Positions 8,484 through 16,547 of a DNA stretch of 64,000 nucleotides are shown here, piece by piece. Under the pieces are notes generated by a model, which saw only the letters and a list, made by a program, of their open reading frames with translations, was not told the origin of the DNA and did not search any database. A program made the position numbers and the translations under genes. The stretch is from assembly GCF_001434315.1 (NCBI RefSeq), contig NZ_AZFE01000031.1, positions 147,861-211,860 on the forward strand, in the 5' to 3' direction. Numbering within the stretch: position 1 is the first letter of the stretch; each line of letters starts with the position of its first letter. Source of the DNA: Paucilactobacillus oligofermentans DSM 15707 = LMG 22743 (lineage in GTDB: Bacteria; Bacillota; Bacilli; Lactobacillales; Lactobacillaceae).

Positions 8484-8522
8484 CACAAAAAAACAGTACT
8501 AACCAAAATACGGTTAATACTG
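8484..8522 (-). terminator. terminator after RNase J gene
   Basis: On the reverse strand CAGTATTAACCG pairs with CGGTTAGTACTG-like sequence around a short loop and is followed by TTTTTTTGTG. It is back to back with the plus-strand terminator. Confidence 0.75.
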
Positions 8523-8531
8523 ATATAAAAT

Positions 8532-10232
8532 CTAGTCTTCATTATTAATAATCGTTACCATTGGAATAATTACAGGTCGGCGACCAGTTTGAGCATACAA
8601 TAATTTTTGAAGACGACTAACAATCGTCCGGTTAAGTGCACGTTCATCAATTTTCTTTCGACTCTTGAAAGTATTCAAGATAGCCCAGAAAACTTCATGA
8701 TTAGCAGCTTTAATTAATTCTTGTGATTCATGCATATACACAAAGCCACGAGAAACAATATCTGGACCAGCTACAATCTGGTGATCTTTAAGGTCAACAA
8801 CTGCAATTGCAGTAACAACCCCTTCTTCTGACAATAGTCGACGTTCCCGAATTTCAGGATTACCAACACTATCACCAACATCACGACCATCGATGTAAAC
8901 ATCGCCAGCAGTTTCAATATGATCAGCAATTCGTGCAGAGTCCTTAGTTAAGGCTAGCACATCACCATTTTCCATCGTGAAGCGATTTTCTTTAGGAATA
9001 CCCGTTAATTCAGCTAGTTTTGAATGAACTTCAAGCATTCTAAACTCACCATGAATTGGCATAAAGAATTTAGGCTTCATTAATCGAAGCATCAATTCTT
9101 GTTCAAGTTGACCACCATGACCAGAAGCATGAATATTGTTCAAATATCCATGAACTACTTCAGCACCAGCTTCATCCAGTTTATTAATTAATTGGTTAAC
9201 ACTAGTAGTGTTACCAGGAATTGGATTACTTGAAAATACAACTGTATCCCCTGGTTGAATCGTAATCTGACGATGTGTTCCAGCCGCAATTCGGCTAAGC
9301 GCAGCCATTGGTTCACCTTGCGATCCAGTACACATAATCAATACCTTTTCAGGTGGGTATGAATTAATCTCATTAGGATCAATCAGAACTTCTTCTGGAA
9401 TATTTAAATATCCAAGTTCTTGTCCAGCAGCAATAGCATTTTCCATGCTTCGTCCAACGACAGCAATCATCCGTCCTTGACGCATTGCTTCATCAGAAGC
9501 TTCACGCAAACGATATACATTAGAAGCAAATGAAGCAAAAATAATCCGACCCTTAATTTTTTCAAATACTCGACGAATATGAACGTCAACCCATTGTTCT
9601 GATTTAGAGAACTCTGGTCGTTCAGCATTAGTACTATCAGAAGCTAGTAATAACACACCATTTTCACCGAGGGCGGCCATTTTTTGTAAGTTAGGTGAAG
9701 GAAGTCCACCTACTGGAGTCAAATCAAATTTAAAATCTCCAGTTTCAACAATTGTTCCTTGTGGTGTATGAACTGCAACTCCTAATGCATCCGGAATTGA
9801 ATGAGTGGTTCGGAAGAATGATACTGACATCTTATTGAATTTAAGAATTGTGTCTTCTTGAACTTCAATCAATTCAGCCGTACGGAGTAAGTGTTTTTCT
9901 TCTAACTTACCCTTAATCAATGACAACGCAAATGGTCCTGAATAGATAGGAACGTTCACTTGTTGTAAGAAGAATGGCAATCCACCAATGTGATCTTCAT
10001 GTCCATGGGTAATAACGATGGCTTTGATTTTGTCTTTGTTTTCAACTAAATAAGTATAGTCTTGGATAACATAATCCACACCTAATAGTTCATCTTCGGG
10101 AAATAAAACCCCACAATCAATGACAATAATTTCATCTTGAAATTGCACACAATACATGTTTTTACCGATTTCACCCAGTCCACCCAGTGCATAAAACGCA
10201 ACTTCATTGTTGTTAATATTTAATTTTTGCAT
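8532..10232 (-). CDS. rnjA: ribonuclease J (J1 type)
   Basis: This 566-residue enzyme has 5'-to-3' exonuclease and endonuclease activity in RNA turnover. The metallo-beta-lactamase core is intact: THGHEDHIGG (about residues 74-83), HSIPDA, TGDFKFD, then the beta-CASP motifs and PIHGEFRML. The opening ALGGLGEIGKNMY fits RNase J1; J2 proteins usually read RENGKNMY and have a degraded HxHxDH motif. The C-terminal multimerisation domain is present. Unlike many lactobacilli, no small rpoY-type gene lies immediately upstream. Start supported by AAGGAACAAGGTAG-like sequence. Confidence 0.92.
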   Translation of the reverse strand: MQKLNINNNEVAFYALGGLGEIGKNMYCVQFQDEIIVIDCGVLFPEDELLGVDYVIQDYTYLVENKDKIKAIVITHGHEDHIGGLPFFLQQVNVPIYSGPFALSLIKGKLEEKHLLRTAELIEVQEDTILKFNKMSVSFFRTTHSIPDALGVAVHTPQGTIVETGDFKFDLTPVGGLPSPNLQKMAALGENGVLLLASDSTNAERPEFSKSEQWVDVHIRRVFEKIKGRIIFASFASNVYRLREASDEAMRQGRMIAVVGRSMENAIAAGQELGYLNIPEEVLIDPNEINSYPPEKVLIMCTGSQGEPMAALSRIAAGTHRQITIQPGDTVVFSSNPIPGNTTSVNQLINKLDEAGAEVVHGYLNNIHASGHGGQLEQELMLRLMKPKFFMPIHGEFRMLEVHSKLAELTGIPKENRFTMENGDVLALTKDSARIADHIETAGDVYIDGRDVGDSVGNPEIRERRLLSEEGVVTAIAVVDLKDHQIVAGPDIVSRGFVYMHESQELIKAANHEVFWAILNTFKSRKKIDERALNRTIVSRLQKLLYAQTGRRPVIIPMVTIINNED

Positions 10233-10460
10233 ATCTACCTTGTTCCTTTTTAAGTTTATTTATATATGTATTTCGTTTTAACACGAATAACTGCTATGTT
10301 CCCAATATTAAAATGGTCCCCGCCCTATTTTTAAATGTAAACAATCCTAATAGTGTTCCCAATCAATTTAACCTTGAAAACTTCATTTATTTATCCGTTC
10401 GTTCGCTATCATCAAGTATATCATAATGCTTTCTAAAATGATAACCCTAGCGATTTAAAA
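10233..10460 (-). promoter_or_regulatory. long leader of the RNase J gene with a direct repeat
   Basis: This gene-free stretch of about 230 bases contains TGTTCCCAAT twice (10297-10306 and 10354-10363), 57 bases apart. I see no convincing promoter hexamer pair and no coding frame. Confidence 0.35.
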
Positions 10461-10495
10461 TAAAAAAAGCAATCAATTCAATTAGATTGATTGCT
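10461..10495 (-). terminator. terminator after MerR regulator
   Basis: The stem AGCAATCAATC/GATTGATTGCT is followed on the reverse strand by TTTTTTTATTTT, immediately after the regulator stop codon. Confidence 0.85.
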
Positions 10496-10497
10496 AC

Positions 10498-10938
10498 CTA
10501 TTGTTCTTCATCAATTAACTGCATTTTGACACCATCTAAGCCAACCATGGCAACGAGCTTTTTATCTGGTATTCCTTCAACTTGTCCCATATTAACAGCA
10601 CATTTTCCATCAATCTCTTCTATTGAAACAAATCTTTCAACCATTACTTTGCGTAAAACTTCAATTGTTTCTTTTTTTCCATTAGCTTTTTCCACGGAAA
10701 CGGGCAATGTGTACCCTTCATCAGAAAAATGTTTAATCATATGAACCCGAGCTAATGTTTCCATTGAATATTTACGGTTTTGGCCACTTTGAATTTGAAT
10801 GGGATGGATGTAGCCTTTACTTTCCCAATAACGTAATTTGCTTTGGGAAACTTGCGTAACTCGTGCTAAATCACCAATTCCAAACTGCATCATTTTTTTA
10901 TCAAAGACTTCTTTTAACTCTGTAGGAACTGCAATCAA
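10498..10938 (-). CDS. MerR-family transcriptional regulator (GlnR/TnrA-like HTH)
   Basis: This 146-residue protein has a MerR winged helix: FGIGDLARVTQVSQSKLRYWESKGYI, the second part (SQSKLRYWESKGYI) being the recognition helix and wing, followed by QNRKYSMETLARVHMIKHF. The C-terminal 70 residues lack the cysteines of metal sensors. The DNA-binding part resembles GlnR/TnrA (RxIRYYEE pattern) more than classic drug-sensing MerR proteins. It is divergent from the MDR efflux operon, and a TGTCA-N7-TGACA site overlaps that promoter, so local repression of the pump is likely. Confidence 0.85.
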   Translation of the reverse strand: MIAVPTELKEVFDKKMMQFGIGDLARVTQVSQSKLRYWESKGYIHPIQIQSGQNRKYSMETLARVHMIKHFSDEGYTLPVSVEKANGKKETIEVLRKVMVERFVSIEEIDGKCAVNMGQVEGIPDKKLVAMVGLDGVKMQLIDEEQ

Positions 10939-11032
10939 CTTTTTACTTCCTTTCGAAAACTAATAGTGGTATTATATCAAAGTTGTTTTCATTTTAATAG
11001 CTTATATAAAATTAGTATATATTTCCTAACGT

Positions 11033-11075
11033 CTTTGTCAAGTTATTTGACAAAGATTGAAAATAAGTTTAAAGT
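11033..11075 (+). promoter_or_regulatory. MDR promoter with inverted-repeat operator
   Basis: The inverted repeat CTTTGTCAA (11033-11041) and TTGACAAAG (11047-11055) contains TGTCA-N7-TGACA, which satisfies the GlnR/TnrA-type consensus TGTNA-N7-TNACA. Its right arm supplies a perfect -35 box TTGACA (11047-11052), with a possible -10 TAAAGT 17 bases later (11070-11075). A bound repressor would block the -35 box. Confidence 0.6.
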
Positions 11076-11111
11076 AGCAAACATGCAAATTTAGAAAAGA
11101 GGTATTTTACG

Positions 11112-12590
11112 TTGACAAAAAATGTAGACGTTAACGGAAAGCCTTATAGTCGTGGAGTATTAATCGCTCTTCTATTAGTAGGTGTTTTCTGTACTGTATT
11201 GAACCAAACTATTTTAACCACTGCTTTCCCTGCTTTAATGAAAGCTTTTGATATTAGCACCTCAACCGTTCAATGGTTGACGACCGGATTTCTAATGGTC
11301 AATGGGATTATGATTCCCGTTAGTGCCTTTTTAAGTTCACGTTTTCCAACTAAATGGTTATACATCATTGCCATGGTTATTTTCGAAATCGGAACTATTA
11401 TGGCCTGGGTTGCTCCTAGCTTCCAAGTCCTACTCGCTGGACGTTTAGTTCAAGCCGTTGGGGTTGGGATTACAATGCCACTAATGCAAACAATTATGTT
11501 AAGCATTTTCCCCGCAAGTAGTCGTGGTTCTGCCATGGGAATGGCTGGAATCGTGGTTGGTCTTGCACCGGCTCTTGGACCTACCCTTTCTGGATGGGTT
11601 ATTGATAACTTTACTTGGCGTGATTTATTTGGAATGATTGTTCCAATCGTCGCTGTTGTTATTATTTTAAGCTTTTTCTTTATGAGAAATGTTATTAAAA
11701 CCACTAAGCCAAAATTAGATGTCTTATCATTAATTCTTTCAACTGCTGGATTCGGTAGCTTACTATTTGGATTCTCTTCTGTTGGAACTGATGGATGGAC
11801 TAGCTTTAAAGTTCTTGGAACAATTATTCTGGGTGTGCTATTAATCGCATTCTTTACTTATCGTCAATTACACGTTAAAAATCCATTCTTGGAACTTCGC
11901 GTATTCAAGTCTAAAGAATTTACAATTGCCACCGTTTTAAGTTCTGTTGCCATGGTTGCAATGGTCGGAGCCGAAATGATCTTACCACTATACCTTCAAA
12001 ATGTTCATGGTATGTCAGCCTTTGACTCTGGTCTTGCGCTCTTACCTGGTGCATTAATGATGGGTGTTATGAGTCCAATCACTGGTAATTTATTTGATAA
12101 ATATGGTGCTAAACGCTTAGCTATGGTTGGTATGTTCTTACTAACCGTTGCTACAATCCCATTTATCTTCATTACTCCTGATACACCAACGATTTATATC
12201 ACTATGTTATATGCCGTACGTTTATTCGGGATTTCAATGGTTATGATGCCAACAACTACTGCTGCTATGAACTCATTATCAATGGATATGATTTCTCACG
12301 GAACAGCAGTTAATAACACCACTCGTCAAATCGCTAGTTCAATGGGTACAGCTGTGTTAGTTTCAGTTCTTTCGAACGTTACTACTAATAACATGCCTGC
12401 TAAGAGCTTACTTAAGATCACCCCATTTGATTATAAAGTTAAAGCAGTTGATGCTGTTATGAACGGTTATTCAGCAGCCTTTATTATCGCCGTTGCCTTT
12501 AGTGCAATTGGTTTAATCATCGCTTTCTTCTTAAGCAGCAATAAAAATAGAATTAAAGTAAATATCGATATGAAAGGAGATGCTAAATAA
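11112..12590 (+). CDS. MDR-family MFS efflux transporter (DHA2, 14 TM)
   Basis: This 492-residue membrane protein is a proton-driven drug exporter of the EmrB/QacA type. It opens with LNQTILTTAFPALMKAFDIS (motif D1 region), continues with WLTTGFLMVNGIMIPVSAFL, the motif C like GLAPALGPTLSGWVI (about residues 153-167) and about 14 hydrophobic segments. Translation starts at TTG behind AAAGAGG. The stop overlaps the start of the DUF4811 gene by one base, so the two are co-translated. The divergent MerR regulator probably controls it. Substrates are unknown. Confidence 0.9.
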   Translation: MTKNVDVNGKPYSRGVLIALLLVGVFCTVLNQTILTTAFPALMKAFDISTSTVQWLTTGFLMVNGIMIPVSAFLSSRFPTKWLYIIAMVIFEIGTIMAWVAPSFQVLLAGRLVQAVGVGITMPLMQTIMLSIFPASSRGSAMGMAGIVVGLAPALGPTLSGWVIDNFTWRDLFGMIVPIVAVVIILSFFFMRNVIKTTKPKLDVLSLILSTAGFGSLLFGFSSVGTDGWTSFKVLGTIILGVLLIAFFTYRQLHVKNPFLELRVFKSKEFTIATVLSSVAMVAMVGAEMILPLYLQNVHGMSAFDSGLALLPGALMMGVMSPITGNLFDKYGAKRLAMVGMFLLTVATIPFIFITPDTPTIYITMLYAVRLFGISMVMMPTTTAAMNSLSMDMISHGTAVNNTTRQIASSMGTAVLVSVLSNVTTNNMPAKSLLKITPFDYKVKAVDAVMNGYSAAFIIAVAFSAIGLIIAFFLSSNKNRIKVNIDMKGDAK

Positions 12591-13318
12591 TGGTCTTAAT
12601 CACATTAGTTATCGGTGCAATTGCATTTTTCCTTGCATTCATGTTTACCTTTAAACCTGTTAGTCGAGTAATCGCATTATTGGTTTCTGGGATCATATTA
12701 ATCGGTTCAATCGTTTTAATGGTTGCCAATTACCAAAATCACTTTGGGATGGAAAAGGAAACGACGACGACTTCAACTGAAATTTACTCAGCATCTAACT
12801 CTGATACCATGCCAATGATGCTTTATAAGCAAGTTGGTACTTCAGGTAAGAACAATGTTTATGTTTACAACTTGAAATCAAGTCAAAAAACTCCTAACCA
12901 TACTAACGCAGATGAATATACTACTAACAAAGTTACAACTACTAGTAGCACCACTGCCAAACTTCAAACTAAAACAACTCGTTGGGTTTGGAAAAGTGAC
13001 TTTTACAAGAATCTCTACCTATGGTCAGGTATGAATAACACAATTGTTAAACGTGTAAATAACTTTGAATTACCAAAAACTTGGGTAACTGTTTCAACCA
13101 CCCAAGCTGCTACTTTACAAAAAGCAATGGCCAGCATGACGACTGAACAACAAACTGCTAGCAAAACTGCTGGAACTCAGTATGTTAACCAAGCAGTCAC
13201 TGCAGCCATGACTAAAAATCCAACCATGTCATCATCTGAACAAGTTGCGATTGCCAAAGAAGCACAAATTGAATATTCATCACAAGTTCTAAAACAAGCA
13301 CTTGCATCAAGTAAATAA
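12590..13318 (+). CDS. DUF4811-type membrane protein, partner of MDR pump
   Basis: This 242-residue protein has two N-terminal hydrophobic segments (within residues 1-48) followed by a soluble, probably extracellular, part rich in Thr, Ser and Gln. A protein of this kind regularly follows MDR-type MFS genes in lactobacilli and is called DUF4811. The TAATG overlap with the pump gene supports a shared role, perhaps as an accessory or adaptor subunit. No enzymatic motif is visible. Confidence in the family name comes from context and general pattern, not from a search. Confidence 0.75.
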   Translation: MVLITLVIGAIAFFLAFMFTFKPVSRVIALLVSGIILIGSIVLMVANYQNHFGMEKETTTTSTEIYSASNSDTMPMMLYKQVGTSGKNNVYVYNLKSSQKTPNHTNADEYTTNKVTTTSSTTAKLQTKTTRWVWKSDFYKNLYLWSGMNNTIVKRVNNFELPKTWVTVSTTQAATLQKAMASMTTEQQTASKTAGTQYVNQAVTAAMTKNPTMSSSEQVAIAKEAQIEYSSQVLKQALASSK

Positions 13319-13327
13319 TAATTTCTA

Positions 13328-13357
13328 GAAGAGACTTTAATTAAGTCTCTTTTTTTG
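13328..13357 (+). terminator. terminator of the MDR operon
   Basis: The stem AGAGACTT/AAGTCTCT with a short TAATT loop is followed by TTTTTTT. Confidence 0.9.
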
Positions 13358-13424
13358 TGCTTTTAGTCTGCTGATTTATGTTATAGTTTTAGCTATCGAT
13401 ATTTATTAAGAAAGGCATTTAATT

Positions 13425-14129
13425 ATGAATACAGAGTTAACTTTCCAAGCTGGAATTAAAGATGTAATTCCAACCCTGCTTGGCTATATCGGCGTCGGAC
13501 TCGCCTATGGAATTGTTGCCCAAACTTCACATTTAAGTCTCTTAACGGTTGCTTTACTATGCTTAATCGTCTATGCGGGAGCTGCACAATTTGCCATTAC
13601 AACGATGTTGGTTAGTGTTAGTCCCATCACAACCATCATCTTGTCCGTTTTCCTAATTAATTCACGGATGATTCTTATGAGCACCTCAATGGCCCAATAT
13701 TTCAAACAAGAATCCCTCAAAGCTAATATTGCCATTGGCACGTTGTTAACTGATGAAACCTTTGCTTTAGGTATGAATAAAGCTTCCATTACGAATGGTA
13801 AATTAAATTTTAAATGGTTTAATGCCACTAACTTAGTCGCTTATTTTGTCTGGTGTATTGCTTGTTTAATTGGTGTTTTAGCGGGAAATTTAATTACTGA
13901 TCCACAGGCATTGGGTCTTGATTTTGCAATCATCTCAATGTTTATTGGCTTGCTATATCTCCAAATGATCAGTGATCGTCGCCGAAAATTATCAATTCAA
14001 TTATCAGTTGTGTTAGTCGTATTAATCTCATTCATCATTTATGGTCGTTTCTTAAATACTGAAATTTCCCTCTTATTATCAGTTTTAACCGCATGTTTAG
14101 TTGGGATGGTGCTCGAAGATGAACATTAA
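13425..14129 (+). CDS. azlC: branched-chain amino acid exporter, large subunit (AzlC)
   Basis: This 234-residue membrane protein is the large subunit of an AzlCD branched-chain amino acid exporter. It carries the family signature near the N terminus (GIKDVIPTLLGYIGVGLAYG), then YAGAAQFAITTML and LINSRMILMSTSMAQYF. About eight hydrophobic segments are visible. The azlD gene begins inside its last codons, which indicates translational coupling. In B. subtilis this pair exports leucine, isoleucine, valine and their toxic analogues. Confidence 0.92.
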   Translation: MNTELTFQAGIKDVIPTLLGYIGVGLAYGIVAQTSHLSLLTVALLCLIVYAGAAQFAITTMLVSVSPITTIILSVFLINSRMILMSTSMAQYFKQESLKANIAIGTLLTDETFALGMNKASITNGKLNFKWFNATNLVAYFVWCIACLIGVLAGNLITDPQALGLDFAIISMFIGLLYLQMISDRRRKLSIQLSVVLVVLISFIIYGRFLNTEISLLLSVLTACLVGMVLEDEH

Positions 14130-14454
14130 TACTTATACTCTATTGACCATTCTGGGCTGTGGTTTAGTTACTTGGTTATCAAGAGTTATTCCATTTATTT
14201 TAGTTAAAAATTTTACAGTGCCACGACCAGTTATCCGTTTTTTATCTTTTGTCCCGGTCGCAATAATGGCAGCACTATTCATTGAAAGCGTCCTTTCTTT
14301 TAAACCAGGTCATTGGGCAACCATTGAATGGCCCCAAATGTTAGCCTCAATTCCAGCATTTGCGACTGCCATTATTACCAAAAGTTTATTAATGATCTGC
14401 ATAGTTGGAATTATTTCGATGGCCGTAATTCGCTATTTTAATTTAGGAATGTAG
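14119..14454 (+). CDS. azlD: branched-chain amino acid exporter, small subunit (AzlD)
   Basis: This protein of about 111 residues has four hydrophobic segments and the AzlD pattern GLVTWLSRVIPFILVK followed by FLSFVPVAIMAALF. It forms a heteromeric exporter with AzlC. I place the start at the ATG for MNINTYT, which overlaps the azlC stop by 11 bases; a TTG six codons upstream is possible but has no better ribosome binding site. Confidence 0.9.
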   Translation: MNINTYTLLTILGCGLVTWLSRVIPFILVKNFTVPRPVIRFLSFVPVAIMAALFIESVLSFKPGHWATIEWPQMLASIPAFATAIITKSLLMICIVGIISMAVIRYFNLGM

Positions 14455-14455
14455 T

Positions 14456-14483
14456 AAGAACTAATTATATTAGTTCTTTTTTT
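14456..14483 (+). terminator. terminator of azlCD
   Basis: AAGAACTAAT and ATTAGTTCTT form a stem closed by TAT and followed by TTTTTG, directly after the azlD stop. Confidence 0.9.
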
Positions 14484-14501
14484 GTCCAAACGATTAGTTT
14501 C

Positions 14502-14530
14502 TTGCACTAACAAAGAAAGCGCTTTATACT
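14502..14530 (+). promoter_or_regulatory. promoter with internal cre-like site
   Basis: TTGCAC (14502-14507) and TATACT (14525-14530) are spaced by exactly 17 bases. The spacer contains AGAAAGCGCTTTAT (from 14514), a near-palindrome resembling the CcpA cre consensus with two mismatches. Binding there would repress the hydroxyacid dehydrogenase gene. Confidence 0.6.
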
Positions 14531-14569
14531 TCTGTTGTAAACCTACATTATAATCGAGGAGAAAATATT

Positions 14570-15532
14570 ATGAGCAAAGTTTTTGTATCAGCTAAATTAC
14601 CAGCAATTACGATTACGAAGCTGGAAAATGCCAATATTAATACCACTGTTTATTCAGGTAATACTTTAATTTCTCAAGCAGAATTATTATCGTCAGTTAC
14701 CGATATTGATTTTCTAATTACCGCTTTATCAACTAAAGTTGACCAAGAAGTTATCGATAATGCTCCAAATTTAAAAATCATTGCTAACTTTGGTGCTGGT
14801 TTTAACAATATCGATATTGAATATGCCAAACAAAAAGGAATTTTGGTCACTAACACCCCTTTAGTATCAACTAATTCAGTTGCTGAAGTCACCATTGGCT
14901 TACTACTTGCCTTAAGTCACCGAATCGTTGAAGGTGATGCCTTAATGCGAGCAGATGGTTTCCCTGGCTGGTCACCACTATACTTTTTAGGCCATGAAAT
15001 TGCTGGTCAACGACTTGGAATTGTGGGTATGGGAAGTATTGGTCGAGACGTTGCTAAAAAAGCTCGTGCAATGTCGATGGACGTTCAATATTGGCAACCA
15101 CATCAATTATCAGATCCAGAAGAAAGAAGTCTGGGAGTTCATTACGTTTCATTTGAGCAACTAATTAACACTAGTGACTTCATTAGTATTAATGCCCCTC
15201 AAACGAAAACCAATTTCCATCAATTCAATCAAGACGTTTTTAAGCAAATGAAATCAACTGCATCAATTATTAATGTTGGGCGTGGTCCCATTATCGATGA
15301 AAAGGCCTTATTAAAAGCTCTACAAGATAAAACCATAGCTGGAGCTGCACTTGATGTTTATGAACATGAGCCTAACATTGAAGACGGATTAGCCGATCTT
15401 AAAAATGTAATCATTACTCCACATATTGGTAATGCCACCGTTGAAGCCCGTGATGCCATGGGAACAATCGTGGCTGATAATGTAGTGGCGGTTTTCAAAA
15501 ATGAATTACCAAAATATATTGTTAACAAATAA
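14570..15532 (+). CDS. D-2-hydroxyacid dehydrogenase
   Basis: This 320-residue NAD(P)-dependent enzyme reduces 2-oxoacids to D-2-hydroxyacids. The nucleotide-binding motif GIVGMGSIGRDVA lies at about residues 149-161. The catalytic set of the family is present: Arg in INVGRGPII, Glu in YEHEPN, and His in ITPHIGNAT. The sequence around NFGAGFNNID resembles glyoxylate/hydroxypyruvate reductase-like members rather than D-lactate dehydrogenase. It is a single gene with its own promoter and a cre-like site, so carbon catabolite control is likely. Confidence 0.88.
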   Translation: MSKVFVSAKLPAITITKLENANINTTVYSGNTLISQAELLSSVTDIDFLITALSTKVDQEVIDNAPNLKIIANFGAGFNNIDIEYAKQKGILVTNTPLVSTNSVAEVTIGLLLALSHRIVEGDALMRADGFPGWSPLYFLGHEIAGQRLGIVGMGSIGRDVAKKARAMSMDVQYWQPHQLSDPEERSLGVHYVSFEQLINTSDFISINAPQTKTNFHQFNQDVFKQMKSTASIINVGRGPIIDEKALLKALQDKTIAGAALDVYEHEPNIEDGLADLKNVIITPHIGNATVEARDAMGTIVADNVVAVFKNELPKYIVNK

Positions 15533-15537
15533 CCATC

Positions 15538-15576
15538 AAAAAACAGTGATGAGCAAAAATGCTCATCACTGTTTTA
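15538..15576. terminator. bidirectional terminator
   Basis: The stem ACAGTGATGAGC/GCTCATCACTGT with an AAAAAT loop is flanked by T runs on both strands. It serves the dehydrogenase on the plus strand and the pseudouridine synthase on the minus strand. Confidence 0.9.
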
Positions 15577-15582
15577 ATTTAA

Positions 15583-16464
15583 TTAACGATTCAAAATATC
15601 ACTCATATCTTTTGGTAGTTCAGCTTGAAATTCCATTGGTTGTTGCGTAAATGGATCAACAAAACTTAATGATTTTGCATGTAAGGCTTGTCTTGCAATC
15701 AAATCTTGTGGGCCACCATATAATTCATCTCCAAGTAACGGATGACCTATATGAGTTAAATGGACACGAATTTGATGTGTCCGACCCGTATGCAATTTGA
15801 CTTCTAATTCAGTCCAATCTGCGCCGGTTTGTTTAACCCAGTATTCAGTTTTAGCTTTTTTACCATCAGGTCGCACAACTCGTCTTGGTGAATTTTCGAT
15901 TTGTCCAATCGAAGCTTCAATTAAATCATGTTCAGGTTCCAGAATTCCACTAACGATTGCAGTATAACGCTTATCAAGTTCATGATTTTCGACTTGATGT
16001 GAAATCATACTTTGCGAAACACGATTTTTAGCAATTAACACTAATCCTGAGGTAAATCGATCCAATCGAATAATTAAGGTTGGTCGTAAATCAGGCGCAT
16101 TATTTGTTACCAAATATCCCTTTACGCGATTCAATAAAGTATCGGTTGAATTCGTTGGCCCGGGAATTGAGCTTAATCCGGCTGGTTTATTAACCACCAA
16201 CCAATTTGCATCTTCAAAAACAACCTCAATCGGTTCATTACTAATCTCAACTTCTGAATCTTCAGTAACTGGTTTCGTCACTAGAGTCACCACTTCGCCG
16301 GGTTCAATGATAGTTGTAATTGGTTCCACCTTCGCATTCATGCGAAACACGCCATCACCATATTTAATGTCAGCTAACAACCGATGACCTAAACCAACCT
16401 GTGACATGAATCTTTTAATCGTAACCGGTTTATCACCTTTGTATTGCCATTGATATTCAGCCAT
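15583..16464 (-). CDS. RluA-family pseudouridine synthase
   Basis: This 293-residue enzyme converts uridine to pseudouridine in rRNA or tRNA. The catalytic segment is RLDRFTSGLVLIAKN (about residues 130-144), where the second Asp-like position of the usual HRLDxxTSG motif is kept as RLDRFTSG. VNKPAGLSS, KRYTAIVSG, ELEVKLHTGRTHQIRVHLTHIGHPLLGD all follow the RluD/RluA layout; the last named segments include the C-terminal GRTHQIR motif. The N terminus of about 80 residues could hold a degenerate S4 domain. Target site is not predictable from the sequence. Confidence 0.9.
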   Translation of the reverse strand: MAEYQWQYKGDKPVTIKRFMSQVGLGHRLLADIKYGDGVFRMNAKVEPITTIIEPGEVVTLVTKPVTEDSEVEISNEPIEVVFEDANWLVVNKPAGLSSIPGPTNSTDTLLNRVKGYLVTNNAPDLRPTLIIRLDRFTSGLVLIAKNRVSQSMISHQVENHELDKRYTAIVSGILEPEHDLIEASIGQIENSPRRVVRPDGKKAKTEYWVKQTGADWTELEVKLHTGRTHQIRVHLTHIGHPLLGDELYGGPQDLIARQALHAKSLSFVDPFTQQPMEFQAELPKDMSDILNR

Positions 16465-16547
16465 ATTTTCTCTTTTCTCTCACGTTCAATTATTTAGTCA
16501 TCTTTAATTATACATAAAGATTCGCTAGATACGAATAATATTTATAC

